From Phycisphaerae bacterium (GTDB taxonomy: Bacteria; Planctomycetota; Phycisphaerae; UBA1845): 64,000 nucleotides of DNA. Positions 50,531-58,877 of the stretch are shown here, piece by piece. The notes below the pieces were generated by a model that searched no databases, had not been told where the DNA came from, and was given only the letters and a program-made list of their open reading frames with translations. The translations under genes were made by a program, and so were the position numbers. The stretch spans positions 119,467-183,466 of the forward strand of contig JAJDDX010000500.1 in assembly GCA_029260055.1 (NCBI GenBank), written 5' to 3'. The stretch's first letter is position 1. The number at the start of each line of letters is the position of its first letter.

Positions 50531-53485
50531 CTAGTGGCTGGTGAGCGAGAACTCAGCCGGTGGCGGGACCACACCCGGAATCGGAGAGTGCCCGACCTCG
50601 TCGAGGTAGTCGCTCGGCGGGAGCTGGACAACCCGATTCCCGACCGCGACGTTGATCGCGTAGCTGTAGTGCAGCTCGTCCTTGGCGCGGGTCGAAGCCA
50701 CGTAGAAGAGGCGACGCTCCTCCTCGGGGTCCTCGGCGCGGCCGTGGGGGAGGATGCCGTGGGCGCAGCCGATGACGATGACCACGGGCCACTCCAGGCC
50801 CTTGCTGCGGTGGATGGAGCAGAGGGTGACCTTGTTCGGATCCTTTTTGCCGCGCTTCTCGCGACTGGCCCTGATGGTGCGGTCGACATAGTCGAGCAGC
50901 TCGCGGACGGTGGGGAAGCGACCCGCGGCGCGGACCATCTCACGAACGTTCGAGACGCGGGAGTTCTCGGTCGACTCCTCGCCCTCGTCGCGGATGAGCC
51001 ACTGGGTGTAGCGGGTCTGGGTGACGATGGAGTCGAGGATGCGGGCCGGAAAAGCCGCGTCACGTGCCTCTGCGCTCGCTCCCTCGGCGGCACCGGCCTG
51101 GATCTCAGCACGGAGGTTCTCGATCATCGAAGCCCAGTCCTCGGCGGCGTAACGCTGGCGGCGCTGGATGCCGGCGCGCTCGTTGGCCTCCTTGACGACG
51201 GCAAGCCAGGAGAAGCGAGTCCCCTCGCTCTTGGCCCTACGGGCGTGCATCTTGGCGACCTCGCGGACCTTCTCTACGTAGCGCTTGCCGAGGAAGCGGA
51301 AGGGACTGTTGATGCACTTCTCCATGGAGTCGAGCCAGTCAACGAACTTGCCGTGGCCCGAGGCAACGCGGAGGTACCCGAGGAGGTTCTTGACCTCGCG
51401 GCGCTCGTAGAAGCTCGTGCCGCCGAGAATACGGTAGGGGATGCGGTGGCCGATGAGGCCCTCTTCGGGAGCGCGGGACTGGGCGTTCGTGCGGTAGAGG
51501 ATAGCGATGTCACGAGGCTCGACGCCGGCATTAGCCACGAGGGTGGCGATGCGGTGAGCGACCGACTCGCCCTCGTCTTCGAGGTTCATGAACTCGGTCG
51601 AGGTCACGGTGCCCTCTGTGTCCCGCTCGCAGATCATGTCGAGGTCGAGGCGGGTGGTCGGGTCCATCGCCGCGAGGGACCTGTTGGCGGCGTCGATGAT
51701 CTTCGAGCCACAGCGGTAGTTGCGGCCCATCTTGACCACGCTGGCCGACCAGTCCTTCTCGAAGCCGAGGAGCTTCTCGGGGCGGGCGCCGCGCCAGGTG
51801 TAAATGCAGTTCAGAACCACGATGCCATTGGCGGCGTAGGAATGATCCTTCTCCACGTCAAGGGAGTAGACCAGGCCCGAGTACATCCGTGATGGAACCG
51901 CATCAATGGGAGCCCACATGTTCCGGTCGTCTGGGAGCGGAACGCTCATCAGGCCCGGCAGGAGGTTGATAGCGTGGACCGGGAAGTAGGTGCCGCGCAC
52001 GTAGTCCGCATTAGGGTCGTCGGCTTCTGTTGCCGGGAAAGGCCAGAACGGAAAGTCGACGGATCGACTGTACTTGGCGAGCACCTGTGGTCCACGCGAC
52101 CATGTGTTCACCGACCCGAAAATCTCGGGGATAGCAGCGGTGTCGAGGTGGGTGTTGCTGACTGGCTCGAACGTCGCCGTGGGGATACCATGCTTGGCAG
52201 CCACGATGGACTCGTGGATACTCGCTTCCCTCCGGGTCTTGTGGGTCTTCAGAATCCAGACCTTGTCAGCTTTTTCCAGCTTCGCGCGCGTCACGAGGTG
52301 TAGGTTCCGGGACTTCCCTCTGGAGGCGAGGAGCTGGCACCACCCGACGCGGTATCCGAGGTCCTTACGGTACATGAGGTAGGTGACGCAGGTGTCGTGG
52401 TCGTCTCGATTGGTCCACCGACAGAGCACCTTGTGGTTGTCGGTCATCTCGGTCGAACGGTCGCAGACACGCATATCGAAGAGGCGACCGTCATAGACGC
52501 GGCTACCCAAGCTGGCACGGCGTCCTCCCACCATCTTCTGTGCTTTGCGATTCCACCCCTTGACGGTGATGAGCTTACCTTCCTGGTCTGCCCACAGGTC
52601 TTCAATCGAAACGTCACCATCATCGGTGGCGATCATCGTGCCAGGAGGGTGACACTGGGCGGGGTCGCCCACGAGGACGTAGTTGCGGTGGTCCTGCGCG
52701 AGGAGCGAGCCCATCATGAGCTGGGGGAGTGACTGGTCCTGGGCTTCGTCCTGGATGACCCAGTCCCAACGGGCGGCCCAGCGGAGGCGGATGTCTTCGT
52801 TGTCAACCATGGCCTCGACCGAGTCGATGAGCATGTCGGCGAAGGTGAGCAGGCGGCGCTCGCGGCGAATCTCCTCGGCACGCTCGTATGCCTCGTGAAG
52901 GAGGGCGGGGTTGTGCTTGGGGCCGGGGTACTTGGCGTAGATACCCTCGGCGATCTCGATGGCCTCATCCGAGTTCGGTCGCGCCATGTTCGACTTGCAG
53001 GTCTCGATGTAGGTCGCAAGGGCAGTTACGTCGGCCTTCTTCCAGTTCATGTGCTTGTAGCCGGTGACCTCCTTGAGAACGACGCGGAAACGGTCCTTGC
53101 TGTCGATGGTCCAGTCCCACTCGCTGCCGAAGCTGCCGAGGCACTCGCTCCTGTGGATCTCCAGGGCCACCGAGTGGAACGTGCCCACGCGGGCGTCGGT
53201 CTCGCCGATGAGGTTCTTGAGCCTCTCGTTCATTTCGTCGGCGCCCTTCTTCGAGAAGGTCACGGCGAGAATACGGCCGGGGTGGACGCCCTTGACCTTC
53301 ACGAGGCGCGCGATGCGGTGAACGACCACGCGGGTCTTGCCGGCGCCCGCGACGGCGACGAGAAGTTTGGGTCCCTCTTCATGGAGGACAGCTTCGCGCT
53401 GCTCGGGGTTCAGGCCAACGAGGAGCTTGTCCTCGTGCTTGATGTCGACCCCGCGGCTCACGTCAATAATGTCTCCGATGCCCAT
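50531..53485 (-). CDS. UvrD/PcrA-type SF1 helicase interrupted by an intein
   Basis: 984 residues from MGIGDIIDVSRGVDIKHEDK; about 702 without the intein, the usual UvrD size. Q motif and Walker A GLNPEQREAVLHEEGPKLLV, AVAGAGKTRVVVHRIARL; motif II WDWVIQDEAQDQS; motif III rebuilt as VGDPAQ-CIYTWRGARPE; motif IV LGRNYRCGS-like; motif V/VI TLCSIHRSKGLEWPVV, RRLFYVASTRAKDEL. Likely removes proteins or unwinds DNA at forks, the role T4 assigns to Dda. It has its own leader and ends at a strong terminator. Confidence 0.9.
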   Translation of the reverse strand: MGIGDIIDVSRGVDIKHEDKLLVGLNPEQREAVLHEEGPKLLVAVAGAGKTRVVVHRIARLVKVKGVHPGRILAVTFSKKGADEMNERLKNLIGETDARVGTFHSVALEIHRSECLGSFGSEWDWTIDSKDRFRVVLKEVTGYKHMNWKKADVTALATYIETCKSNMARPNSDEAIEIAEGIYAKYPGPKHNPALLHEAYERAEEIRRERRLLTFADMLIDSVEAMVDNEDIRLRWAARWDWVIQDEAQDQSLPQLMMGSLLAQDHRNYVLVGDPAQCHPPGTMIATDDGDVSIEDLWADQEGKLITVKGWNRKAQKMVGGRRASLGSRVYDGRLFDMRVCDRSTEMTDNHKVLCRWTNRDDHDTCVTYLMYRKDLGYRVGWCQLLASRGKSRNLHLVTRAKLEKADKVWILKTHKTRREASIHESIVAAKHGIPTATFEPVSNTHLDTAAIPEIFGSVNTWSRGPQVLAKYSRSVDFPFWPFPATEADDPNADYVRGTYFPVHAINLLPGLMSVPLPDDRNMWAPIDAVPSRMYSGLVYSLDVEKDHSYAANGIVVLNCIYTWRGARPEKLLGFEKDWSASVVKMGRNYRCGSKIIDAANRSLAAMDPTTRLDLDMICERDTEGTVTSTEFMNLEDEGESVAHRIATLVANAGVEPRDIAILYRTNAQSRAPEEGLIGHRIPYRILGGTSFYERREVKNLLGYLRVASGHGKFVDWLDSMEKCINSPFRFLGKRYVEKVREVAKMHARRAKSEGTRFSWLAVVKEANERAGIQRRQRYAAEDWASMIENLRAEIQAGAAEGASAEARDAAFPARILDSIVTQTRYTQWLIRDEGEESTENSRVSNVREMVRAAGRFPTVRELLDYVDRTIRASREKRGKKDPNKVTLCSIHRSKGLEWPVVIVIGCAHGILPHGRAEDPEEERRLFYVASTRAKDELHYSYAINVAVGNRVVQLPPSDYLDEVGHSPIPGVVPPPAEFSLTSH
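51809..52654 (-). other. Intein in UvrD-type helicase, atypical ends
   Basis: 282 residues from Cys (CHPPGTMIATDDGDVSIEDL) to IVVLN followed by Cys; penultimate Leu replaces His. Block B is MTDNHKVLCRW. No LAGLIDADG motifs. The centre TYLMYRKDLGYRVGWCQLL, then WILKTHKTRREASIHES has a loose GIY-YIG-like look (YLM, YRVG, R, E), low certainty. Insertion separates Q and CIY of motif III. Confidence 0.82.
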
Positions 53486-53546
53486 GTTCCGCTCTTTTCT
53501 GCCGGTTCTTGCCGGCGGTAGCGTCGGTCCTCGTGCCGACCTAACG

Positions 53547-53575
53547 ATACTGAGGCTATAACGAGCGTTCGTCAA
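53547..53575 (-). promoter_or_regulatory. Candidate promoter for the UvrD gene
   Basis: TTGACG (53570-53575), 17-base spacer, CAGTAT (53547-53552), with the -35 overlapping the stop of the membrane protein gene. Leader about 55 bases. Confidence 0.4.
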
Positions 53576-53841
53576 GAGCTTTTATTTGACCGCGCTTCAC
53601 CGCCGCTCCTCCGCTTCGGAAAGGCACGCCCCAGTAGGCGCCCTGCATACGTGGCAGCCACAGCGGCGGCAAGCCCCTGGAGCATCGACAGCGGCAACGA
53701 AGCGACCCCAAGTCCAATCGTGGCTGGCACGGTCCAGAACATGGAAACCAGGACCCCCAGCGAGAGCAGCAAGAGGATAATCCCCCCGATCGCCTGATAG
53801 GCCCGCCGGCCTGTTCGCCCTCGACCCCCCTCTACATCCAT
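53572..53841 (-). CDS. Small membrane protein with two transmembrane helices
   Basis: 89 residues from MDVEGGRGRTGRRAYQAIGG; AGGAG lies 7 bases before the ATG. Helices near 17-37 (AIGGIILLLLSLGVLVSMFW) and 40-63 (ATIGLGVASLPLSMLQGLAA), flanked by basic ends. The size and layout fit a class II holin, but the endolysin candidate lies 7 kb away, so the role is uncertain. Confidence 0.5.
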   Translation of the reverse strand: MDVEGGRGRTGRRAYQAIGGIILLLLSLGVLVSMFWTVPATIGLGVASLPLSMLQGLAAAVAATYAGRLLGRAFPKRRSGGEARSNKSS

Positions 53842-53886
53842 AACCGGGCTCCTGCGTACCCCTCTGTTTCCTTGTCGACACACACG

Positions 53887-54042
53887 GCCAACACGTCCTG
53901 CCGAACCTGCCTCACCCAACCCTGCCTCACCCGACCTCACCTAACCCGACCTGCCTCACCCGACCTCACCAAACCTCACCGCGCCATACCTGCCTCACCC
54001 GACCAGACCTAACCCGACCTCACCTCGCCATACCTGCCGTAC
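53887..54042. repeat. Degenerate pentamer repeat, about 155 bases
   Basis: On the minus strand units of GGTNN/GGCNN recur with 5-base period (GGTGAGGTCGGGTGAGGCAG and variants). It fills the gap between the membrane protein gene and the gene at 54043. The plus strand is C-rich. It resembles the repeat at 44173 in period and base bias. It could be an origin-like or protein-binding array. Confidence 0.7.
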
Positions 54043-54498
54043 CTAGTTTTTCTCAACTTCGACCTTCGCCTGAAAATCGATCACCTGAGTGATCATCAAG
54101 TCGATCGAGTCACCCATACCAACAGCTGATGCAATCGACTGTGCCCTCTTGAGACACCCAAGGGCGCGCTGCATCTCCTGTTGCAACGTCCGAAGCGCTT
54201 TGCCCCGATCACTCACCAACGACAACGTCTCGACGTACCCGCCCTCTTCACGGTCTGGGTCGTGAACATACCTGGGAACCATCAACACGTGATGCCTAGT
54301 CGACACCTCGATCGTTACAGATCTGATCATCGATCGCGCCTGTTGAAGACGGTGCTCGTGAGCAGCTTTCTCGTCGTCCCACTCGAAGAACCCGTGGAGG
54401 GGAGAACCCTCCGGGTGGGCTTCCTTGATCACACGGTCGGGTGATAGTTCACCAGCATGAGCGAGCCGCTGAAGGACCTCTAGCCCCTCGTCTGTCAC
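54043..54498 (-). CDS. Conserved phage protein, unknown
   Basis: 151 residues. EGSPLHGFFEWDDEKAAHEH, RLQQARSMIRSV is a pattern I recognise from a widespread unnamed phage family. C-terminal half has a long helix (TLQQEMQRALGCLKRAQSIA). Coupled by ATGA overlap to the upstream gene. Function not known. Confidence 0.6.
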   Translation of the reverse strand: MTDEGLEVLQRLAHAGELSPDRVIKEAHPEGSPLHGFFEWDDEKAAHEHRLQQARSMIRSVTIEVSTRHHVLMVPRYVHDPDREEGGYVETLSLVSDRGKALRTLQQEMQRALGCLKRAQSIASAVGMGDSIDLMITQVIDFQAKVEVEKN

Positions 54499-55313
54499 GC
54501 GATCTCTGCCAACGAGGTGCCGTTACTCTTGGAGACGAGATTCTTGAAACCCTTGGGTGTGTGCCCTCGACGTTTGACCTCCTCGTGCCACCACACAAGG
54601 AACTGGTCGGTCTCCTCGTCGTAGCTAACGGGATTCGCCAGGGCCTCTTCCTGTACCTCACGACCTCCTTGTTCGACAATGCGGTGCCAATCGGCATCGT
54701 CATCGTTCACCAGCCGAAACTGACCGAAATTGCCCGCACCCCTCTCCTGCCGAAAATCTCCGACGCCTCGGATCATACCGGCCGCTGAAAGCAAGTTGGC
54801 GATGATGGTGGTGTTGAGGGCTGGCTCAACGAACGCTAGGTCCAACTTGCACGCCCACTCCGACAGACAAGCACGGGTGCGGATGTCCGGGGTCCTTTTC
54901 ATGTCCGCCATCCTGACGACATCCATACGAAGCCTCGGAACTCCCCAAACCGGGATCCGCTCCCCGATAGCCCACACAAGGCGCTCGACCTGGGTCCTCT
55001 TCGCACCCCCTATATCGAGCGAAGCGCTCGCTAAGGCCCGCTTGAACGAGACCGCCGGGATCACGAGCCGAGTTGGACCCGTTGCCGACTTGTAGACCGA
55101 GTTTCGAAACTCCTCAGGTGGGTTATGCTTCGCCGTGGACTGCTTCTCCGCCGCCGTCCTCTTCCGCGGGTAAAGCAGATCCCCGATCGTCTTGTTACTC
55201 ATCGCGTTGTAGATTAATGGCGTCGACCCACAAACGTAACACGTCAACCGTCCTTCGTTGATCTTGAGGATGTCGACTTCCTCTTTTGACCTTGACCTAG
55301 ACTTCTCACTCAT
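54495..55313 (-). CDS. Conserved phage protein of unknown function
   Basis: 272 residues, MSEKSRSRSKEEVDILKINE and onward. Middle region (LTCYVCGSTPLIYNAMSNKT, then KSATGPTRLVIPAVSFKRAL) matches a family commonly paired with the 54043-type gene in phages, often annotated only as hypothetical. A helical centre and beta-rich end follow. Role unknown. Confidence 0.6.
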   Translation of the reverse strand: MSEKSRSRSKEEVDILKINEGRLTCYVCGSTPLIYNAMSNKTIGDLLYPRKRTAAEKQSTAKHNPPEEFRNSVYKSATGPTRLVIPAVSFKRALASASLDIGGAKRTQVERLVWAIGERIPVWGVPRLRMDVVRMADMKRTPDIRTRACLSEWACKLDLAFVEPALNTTIIANLLSAAGMIRGVGDFRQERGAGNFGQFRLVNDDDADWHRIVEQGGREVQEEALANPVSYDEETDQFLVWWHEEVKRRGHTPKGFKNLVSKSNGTSLAEIA

Positions 55314-55513
55314 TCGTTCCCCTTTCCTTTTCTGGGATTGACCGCTCGATCACTCTGCTTCACGGGCCAACACTCGTTGCACTGTGCTTGGTTGGTTGCG
55401 GTACTCCGCATCACGCATCTTGCGGATGCCAACCACGCTAAGCGGCTTTGTTTCGCCACACTCTCCCACTTACCCCACTGTAACACGTTATGTGATAACA
55501 ACCGCCAGCGCAA
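55310..55513 (-). CDS. Possible small protein in a low-GC leader region
   Basis: 67 codons open, ending with ATGA overlap to the next gene; Cys in RCVMRSTATNQAQCNECWPV could bind metal. No clear ribosome site at the first ATG; a shorter start is possible. The region 55480-55505 holds an AT-rich inverted repeat GTTAT-GTG-ATAAC (55487-55499). Confidence 0.3.
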   Translation of the reverse strand: MRWRLLSHNVLQWGKWESVAKQSRLAWLASARCVMRSTATNQAQCNECWPVKQSDRAVNPRKGKGNE

Positions 55514-55525
55514 CCCGCCGTCTTT

Positions 55526-56059
55526 TCACTTCAATGTGGAACGGCTTGTTGAGCGGCAATCCGGATACGCGCAGCAGCCGTAGAAGGCCGTCCAGCTCTG
55601 GCCCGCCTTGGGGGTCCTGAGGCCCATGATGGAGCCACAGGCCGGGCATGTCGGGTGCTTGAGGGCTTCGCCGTAGGCGGTGCGGAGGTTCGTCGTGAGG
55701 CGCTTGAGGAAGACCTCGACGCGCTCCTCGGGGGAGAGCTTCGTGGGGGCGGTGCGGAGCATCTTGCGGCTCTTCGCGAGGGGCTGGAAGCGGACCTTGC
55801 CGCGGTCGTCCTCGAAGACCCGTCCGACCACGAAGCGGATGGCATCGTCACCGCACGCCCGGACGTTGCCGGCGCCGCAGGTGATGGTCGTGAAGACCCG
55901 GACCCGGGACTGCCGGTTCGGCGGGCAGATGTCGACGAAGACCTCGCGGCCCTGCACGCCCTCCTCAAAGGAGCCCCCCCGCCCGGCGACCGCTTGGCCG
56001 ATGGTGCGGAGGGTCCCAAGGAGGTCGTCCGAGGGGACGTTGATGAAGCTCGGGTTCAC
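55526..56059 (-). CDS. Unknown protein with topoisomerase-type zinc ribbon
   Basis: 177 residues from GTG 56059 (GTGA overlap with the upstream stop). The N-terminal two thirds are mixed alpha/beta with no recognised domain. C terminus CPACGSIMGLRTPKAGQSWT, FYGCCAYPDCRST is the four-Cys zinc ribbon found at the ends of bacterial topoisomerase I and some nucleases. It suggests binding to DNA or RNA. Confidence 0.6.
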   Translation of the reverse strand: MNPSFINVPSDDLLGTLRTIGQAVAGRGGSFEEGVQGREVFVDICPPNRQSRVRVFTTITCGAGNVRACGDDAIRFVVGRVFEDDRGKVRFQPLAKSRKMLRTAPTKLSPEERVEVFLKRLTTNLRTAYGEALKHPTCPACGSIMGLRTPKAGQSWTAFYGCCAYPDCRSTSRSTLK

Positions 56060-56298
56060 GACGCCACCGCGGGTGTGAAGGTTGCTCCACCCATCACGGC
56101 CCACGCCGCGAAGACCTCGTCCCTGGGACCGGTGACGATGGTGGCCATCCGGTCGTTACGGTCGAGGTAGCCCTCTTCCTCGGCCTCAGCCTCCTCCGCG
56201 GCGGTGGCGTAGACCACCTCGCACAGAATGTGACCCTCGGGGATCGCCCACCCCAGGTCGTGGTCGAAGATGCTCGCGATAATGTTCTTGGTCTGCAT
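56056..56298 (-). CDS. Small unknown protein
   Basis: 80 residues from MQTKNIIASIFDHDLGWAIP; GGAAGGG precedes it and the promoter at 56323-56350 fits this start. An acidic helix (AAEEAEAEEEGYLDRN) lies in the middle. Function unknown. Confidence 0.5.
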   Translation of the reverse strand: MQTKNIIASIFDHDLGWAIPEGHILCEVVYATAAEEAEAEEEGYLDRNDRMATIVTGPRDEVFAAWAVMGGATFTPAVAS

Positions 56299-56322
56299 GG
56301 TGAATCGCCCTTCCGCTATCCA

Positions 56323-56350
56323 CACTAAGGCTATGGTTATCGTCAGTCAA
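56323..56350 (-). promoter_or_regulatory. Sigma70-like promoter
   Basis: TTGACT (56345-56350), 16-base spacer, TTAGTG (56323-56328; TAGTGT with 17). Between 56299 and 56495 no further gene is seen; it separates this operon from the cargo genes to the right. Confidence 0.45.
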
Positions 56351-56495
56351 GGGGCGACAGAAAACAGTTCACCGGGGGCCAAAACAAAAGCGCCCCCGCC
56401 AGAACCATATCCGGGGGGGGGCTACGCATCCGATGAGGCCACGCGAGTCTACGTTGGCACTTGTCGCTTGGCCTCGCTCGGGTTCTCGTTCATGG

Positions 56496-56990
56496 CTAGA
56501 TACCCTTCCAGCCTCGCCCACTAAGGTACGCACGTATCTCGTCAGGCTTCATATTGGTGTCCCTAGACATCCGGTCGATGGAATTGGTGACCACTCGCGA
56601 TCGGTCAGGCCCCTTCGAGCCGGCTGCGATCTTGAGCTGCTTGTAGAAGCGGCTGCCCGTGATCCTCTTGAGGGTCTTCATATCCGACGCCTTCGCGTGA
56701 TCCCGCTGAGCCTCCTGAGCCTTCTTCCACATGAACGCCTGCGACTTGCTCGACTCTCCGCGTCCCTTGAGGATCGCCGCGCACCTTGTGCCGACGTAGA
56801 TCTCACCGCTCTCGTCGGCGTGATCTCGACTCTGCATGACCACGCACTTCTTGAGGTTGCTCTTCCCGCACCTCTCGCACTGGTCGTGGTCACCGGACGT
56901 CCCGATGATGTCCCAGGCCCCAGCCATCCCGCCCTTGGCCCGCGCCTCGGTCAGTCCGCGGCTCTCGGCCAAGTATTCTTGAAGGTCCAT
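56496..56990 (-). CDS. Zinc protein with capsid-targeting-like N terminus
   Basis: 164 residues. It starts MDLQEYLAESRGLTEARAKG, nearly the T4 internal-protein signal MKTYQEFIAEA, with cleavage expected after L-A-E (residue 9). The rest has a zinc cluster CERCGKSNLKKCVV with a later Cys (GTRCAAIL) and a basic helical C-terminal half (RDHAKASDMKTLKRITGSRF). In the T4 head, proteins with this signal are packaged and trimmed by the prohead protease. The neighbours at 57.0 and 59.0 kb carry the same signal. Function after entry unknown. Confidence 0.65.
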   Translation of the reverse strand: MDLQEYLAESRGLTEARAKGGMAGAWDIIGTSGDHDQCERCGKSNLKKCVVMQSRDHADESGEIYVGTRCAAILKGRGESSKSQAFMWKKAQEAQRDHAKASDMKTLKRITGSRFYKQLKIAAGSKGPDRSRVVTNSIDRMSRDTNMKPDEIRAYLSGRGWKGI

Positions 56991-56992
56991 GG

Positions 56993-57550
56993 CTACAGTC
57001 TTGCCCCTTTCCGGAACGCACCACCCACACCGGTCTTCATAGCAGATTTGAGGTCCCTGACCGTGATGCCCTGGTCCTTGAAGAGCCGCTGGTAGAGCGC
57101 GGTGGCGATTCCCGTGCGCCTGAACTCTGGCTCCACCTCCACGAACAGGATGTCGTACTCCTTCTGCCACTGGCGCCACGAAAGCACCCCCACGCGCTCG
57201 CCTGACGGGAGGTAGGCGTGAATCCACCCCTCCCACTGATCCCCCATCGAGTCCCCACCGGTCTTGATCTTGAGCCCACGGATCTCCACCGTGCCCTGGG
57301 GAGTGCTTTTGGTGAGCCGCCGCATGATCTGGCCCTGAAACCGTGTGCCTCCGTCGCCGGTCCAGAAGACCGTTCGCCCACGCCACACAGCGAGCTGTTG
57401 CCCACCCATACCGCTCTGGTGGAGCTTCTTCCCGTCGGTGCTCAGGATGCCACCGGAGTCATCGAGAGGCAGTTGGTCCGCAAAGGCGTCGACGACCTGG
57501 AGGGTGCTCTTACGCAACCTTGATTCGGCCAGGTATTCGCGGAGATCCAT
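56993..57550 (-). CDS. GNAT acetyltransferase with capsid-targeting-like N terminus
   Basis: 185 residues from MDLREYLAESRLRKSTLQVV (an ATG 3 codons upstream is also open). The signal is cut after L-A-E by analogy with T4. Then LFVEVEPEFRRTGIATALYQ RLF is the acetyl-CoA binding motif A of GNAT N-acetyltransferases (R/Q-x-x-G-x-G/A). A host-directed protein modifier delivered with the DNA, as T4 delivers Alt, is the natural inference. Target unknown. Confidence 0.7.
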   Translation of the reverse strand: MDLREYLAESRLRKSTLQVVDAFADQLPLDDSGGILSTDGKKLHQSGMGGQQLAVWRGRTVFWTGDGGTRFQGQIMRRLTKSTPQGTVEIRGLKIKTGGDSMGDQWEGWIHAYLPSGERVGVLSWRQWQKEYDILFVEVEPEFRRTGIATALYQRLFKDQGITVRDLKSAMKTGVGGAFRKGARL

Positions 57551-57560
57551 GGTGGGCATT

Positions 57561-58877
57561 CTACCCGTCAGGTGGCCGTTCCTTCCAGTTGCCAGTCACG
57601 AGGGCCGGGATCCCGAGCGTGTGGCAGTCGAAGACGTACTCTTCGGCGCGTGTGACCTTCGAGCCCCACTCGCCCACGACACCGCACCCTCCGCACGCCA
57701 CATCCGAGTCGTCGACGTCCTCGTGCGGCTTCTTCCCGTCCTCGTCGAGCTTCAGGCCCCGGAGGGCGCCCATCTTCTGGGTCAGCTGCGTGCGGTAGGT
57801 CGCCACCTCCCACCGGGCCACCAGCTCGGGATCCGTAGTCCTCACGAAGCACTGGTTCGACAGGTACTCCTCATCGGAGTTGCCGCCCCCGTGACAGACG
57901 CCCTTGGATATGTACTTGGCGGCCCTCTCCAGGCCCTCACGGCTTCCCCGCGGGTCGGTGGCATGGTTGCGGCGTCCCTTGCCTGCCGGGGCGTAGGCGA
58001 CGTCCTGAACGTGAATCGAGCCGATACGGTCCAGGTCCTCGTGTGCAGACGTCTGCATGACCGACTCCAGCACGTAGGAGTTCGTCGGCGGGCCGAAGTA
58101 GAGGAGGTTCGCGTGAACGTGACCGCGGACAGAGACCTCGATCGTCCGGTAGCAGCCGGCCTTCGGAACCTTCAGCTCGTGCTGCCACAGGTACTTCACC
58201 GACCGCGCCGCAAGCTGGACGCGAGACCGCAGACCCTCGACGCTGAGATCCTCGGGATCATCCGGGTCGTAGGGGAACGTCATCACGACCATGTGCCAGC
58301 GGTGCCCCCGGTGGTCGAGCTTGTCGAACGCCTTCCCCATCCATTCGCTCACGCGCTTCGCGCGGACCCAGGCGCACGTCGGGCATCCCCTGGTCTTGCA
58401 CGTGTGCGTCCCCTCGTAGGTACCCGTTCCCCCACGTACCGATCCGCAGGCTCCGCACGAACGAACCATCACATGAGACCCACAACGCATGAACGACTCC
58501 AGCCTCTTCTGGAGCTTCAACCTCACCCCGACTGGCTCAGCCGCAATAGCCTCATCCCATTCGTCCCGTACAGCTCGCTTGAACGTGTTCCGGTTGTGAC
58601 CCCATCTGGAGAAACCTGAATCGTCCCAATGGGTTGAAGAGTTCTTTCCCTTTTGATCAAGAGAGCGACGGCGGCGGCGCTTCTTCGGGCGGCGCACCTT
58701 CCGATCCGAGCAAGGGTCCGGCGGCGTGTGGCGGCCCGACCGCGAGGCATGGTGTGGCGCTACGTTGCCTGACACCACTGGTTGTTGTAGATCTGGTCCT
58801 ACCACGCTCAATCCCCTGGCTTCGTGTGGTTTCCAGTCGGGCCAACGCGCGCAAGCGCGACCAAAGCCCAACCACAT
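57561..58877 (-). CDS. HUH rolling-circle Rep-like protein
   Basis: About 438 residues from ATG 58877 (GGAGGGG 11 bases before; the start is uncertain and the first 100 residues are basic and low-complexity, RKVRRPKKRRRRRSL). Then CGACGSVRGG, CKTRGCPTCAWVRAKRVSEW (zinc), HRWHMVVMTFPYDPDD (motif 1), EVSVRGHVHANLLYFGP (HUH motif His-Val-His), and EGLERAAKYISKG (Tyr-x2-Lys motif 3). This is the order of Rep/relaxase HUH nucleases. Such a gene is unexpected in a T4-like phage and may come from a plasmid or transposon. It may nick an origin. Confidence 0.65.
   Translation of the reverse strand: MWLGFGRACARWPDWKPHEARGLSVVGPDLQQPVVSGNVAPHHASRSGRHTPPDPCSDRKVRRPKKRRRRRSLDQKGKNSSTHWDDSGFSRWGHNRNTFKRAVRDEWDEAIAAEPVGVRLKLQKRLESFMRCGSHVMVRSCGACGSVRGGTGTYEGTHTCKTRGCPTCAWVRAKRVSEWMGKAFDKLDHRGHRWHMVVMTFPYDPDDPEDLSVEGLRSRVQLAARSVKYLWQHELKVPKAGCYRTIEVSVRGHVHANLLYFGPPTNSYVLESVMQTSAHEDLDRIGSIHVQDVAYAPAGKGRRNHATDPRGSREGLERAAKYISKGVCHGGGNSDEEYLSNQCFVRTTDPELVARWEVATYRTQLTQKMGALRGLKLDEDGKKPHEDVDDSDVACGGCGVVGEWGSKVTRAEEYVFDCHTLGIPALVTGNWKERPPDG
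58044..58057. repeat. Palindrome copy 6 (inside the Rep-like gene)
   Basis: TGCAGACGTCTGCA, perfect, coding for VMQTSA in the Rep-like protein. It is the only copy fully inside a gene. Confidence 0.6.

Noticed and set aside
53572-53841. Firm holin call for the two-helix membrane protein
   Set aside because: Layout is compatible but the gene is 7 kb from the endolysin and another membrane protein exists at 28.7 kb; no family evidence.
53887-54042. CRISPR-like array
   Set aside because: Units are about 5 bases and degenerate, with no constant repeat of 24-40 bases and no spacers.
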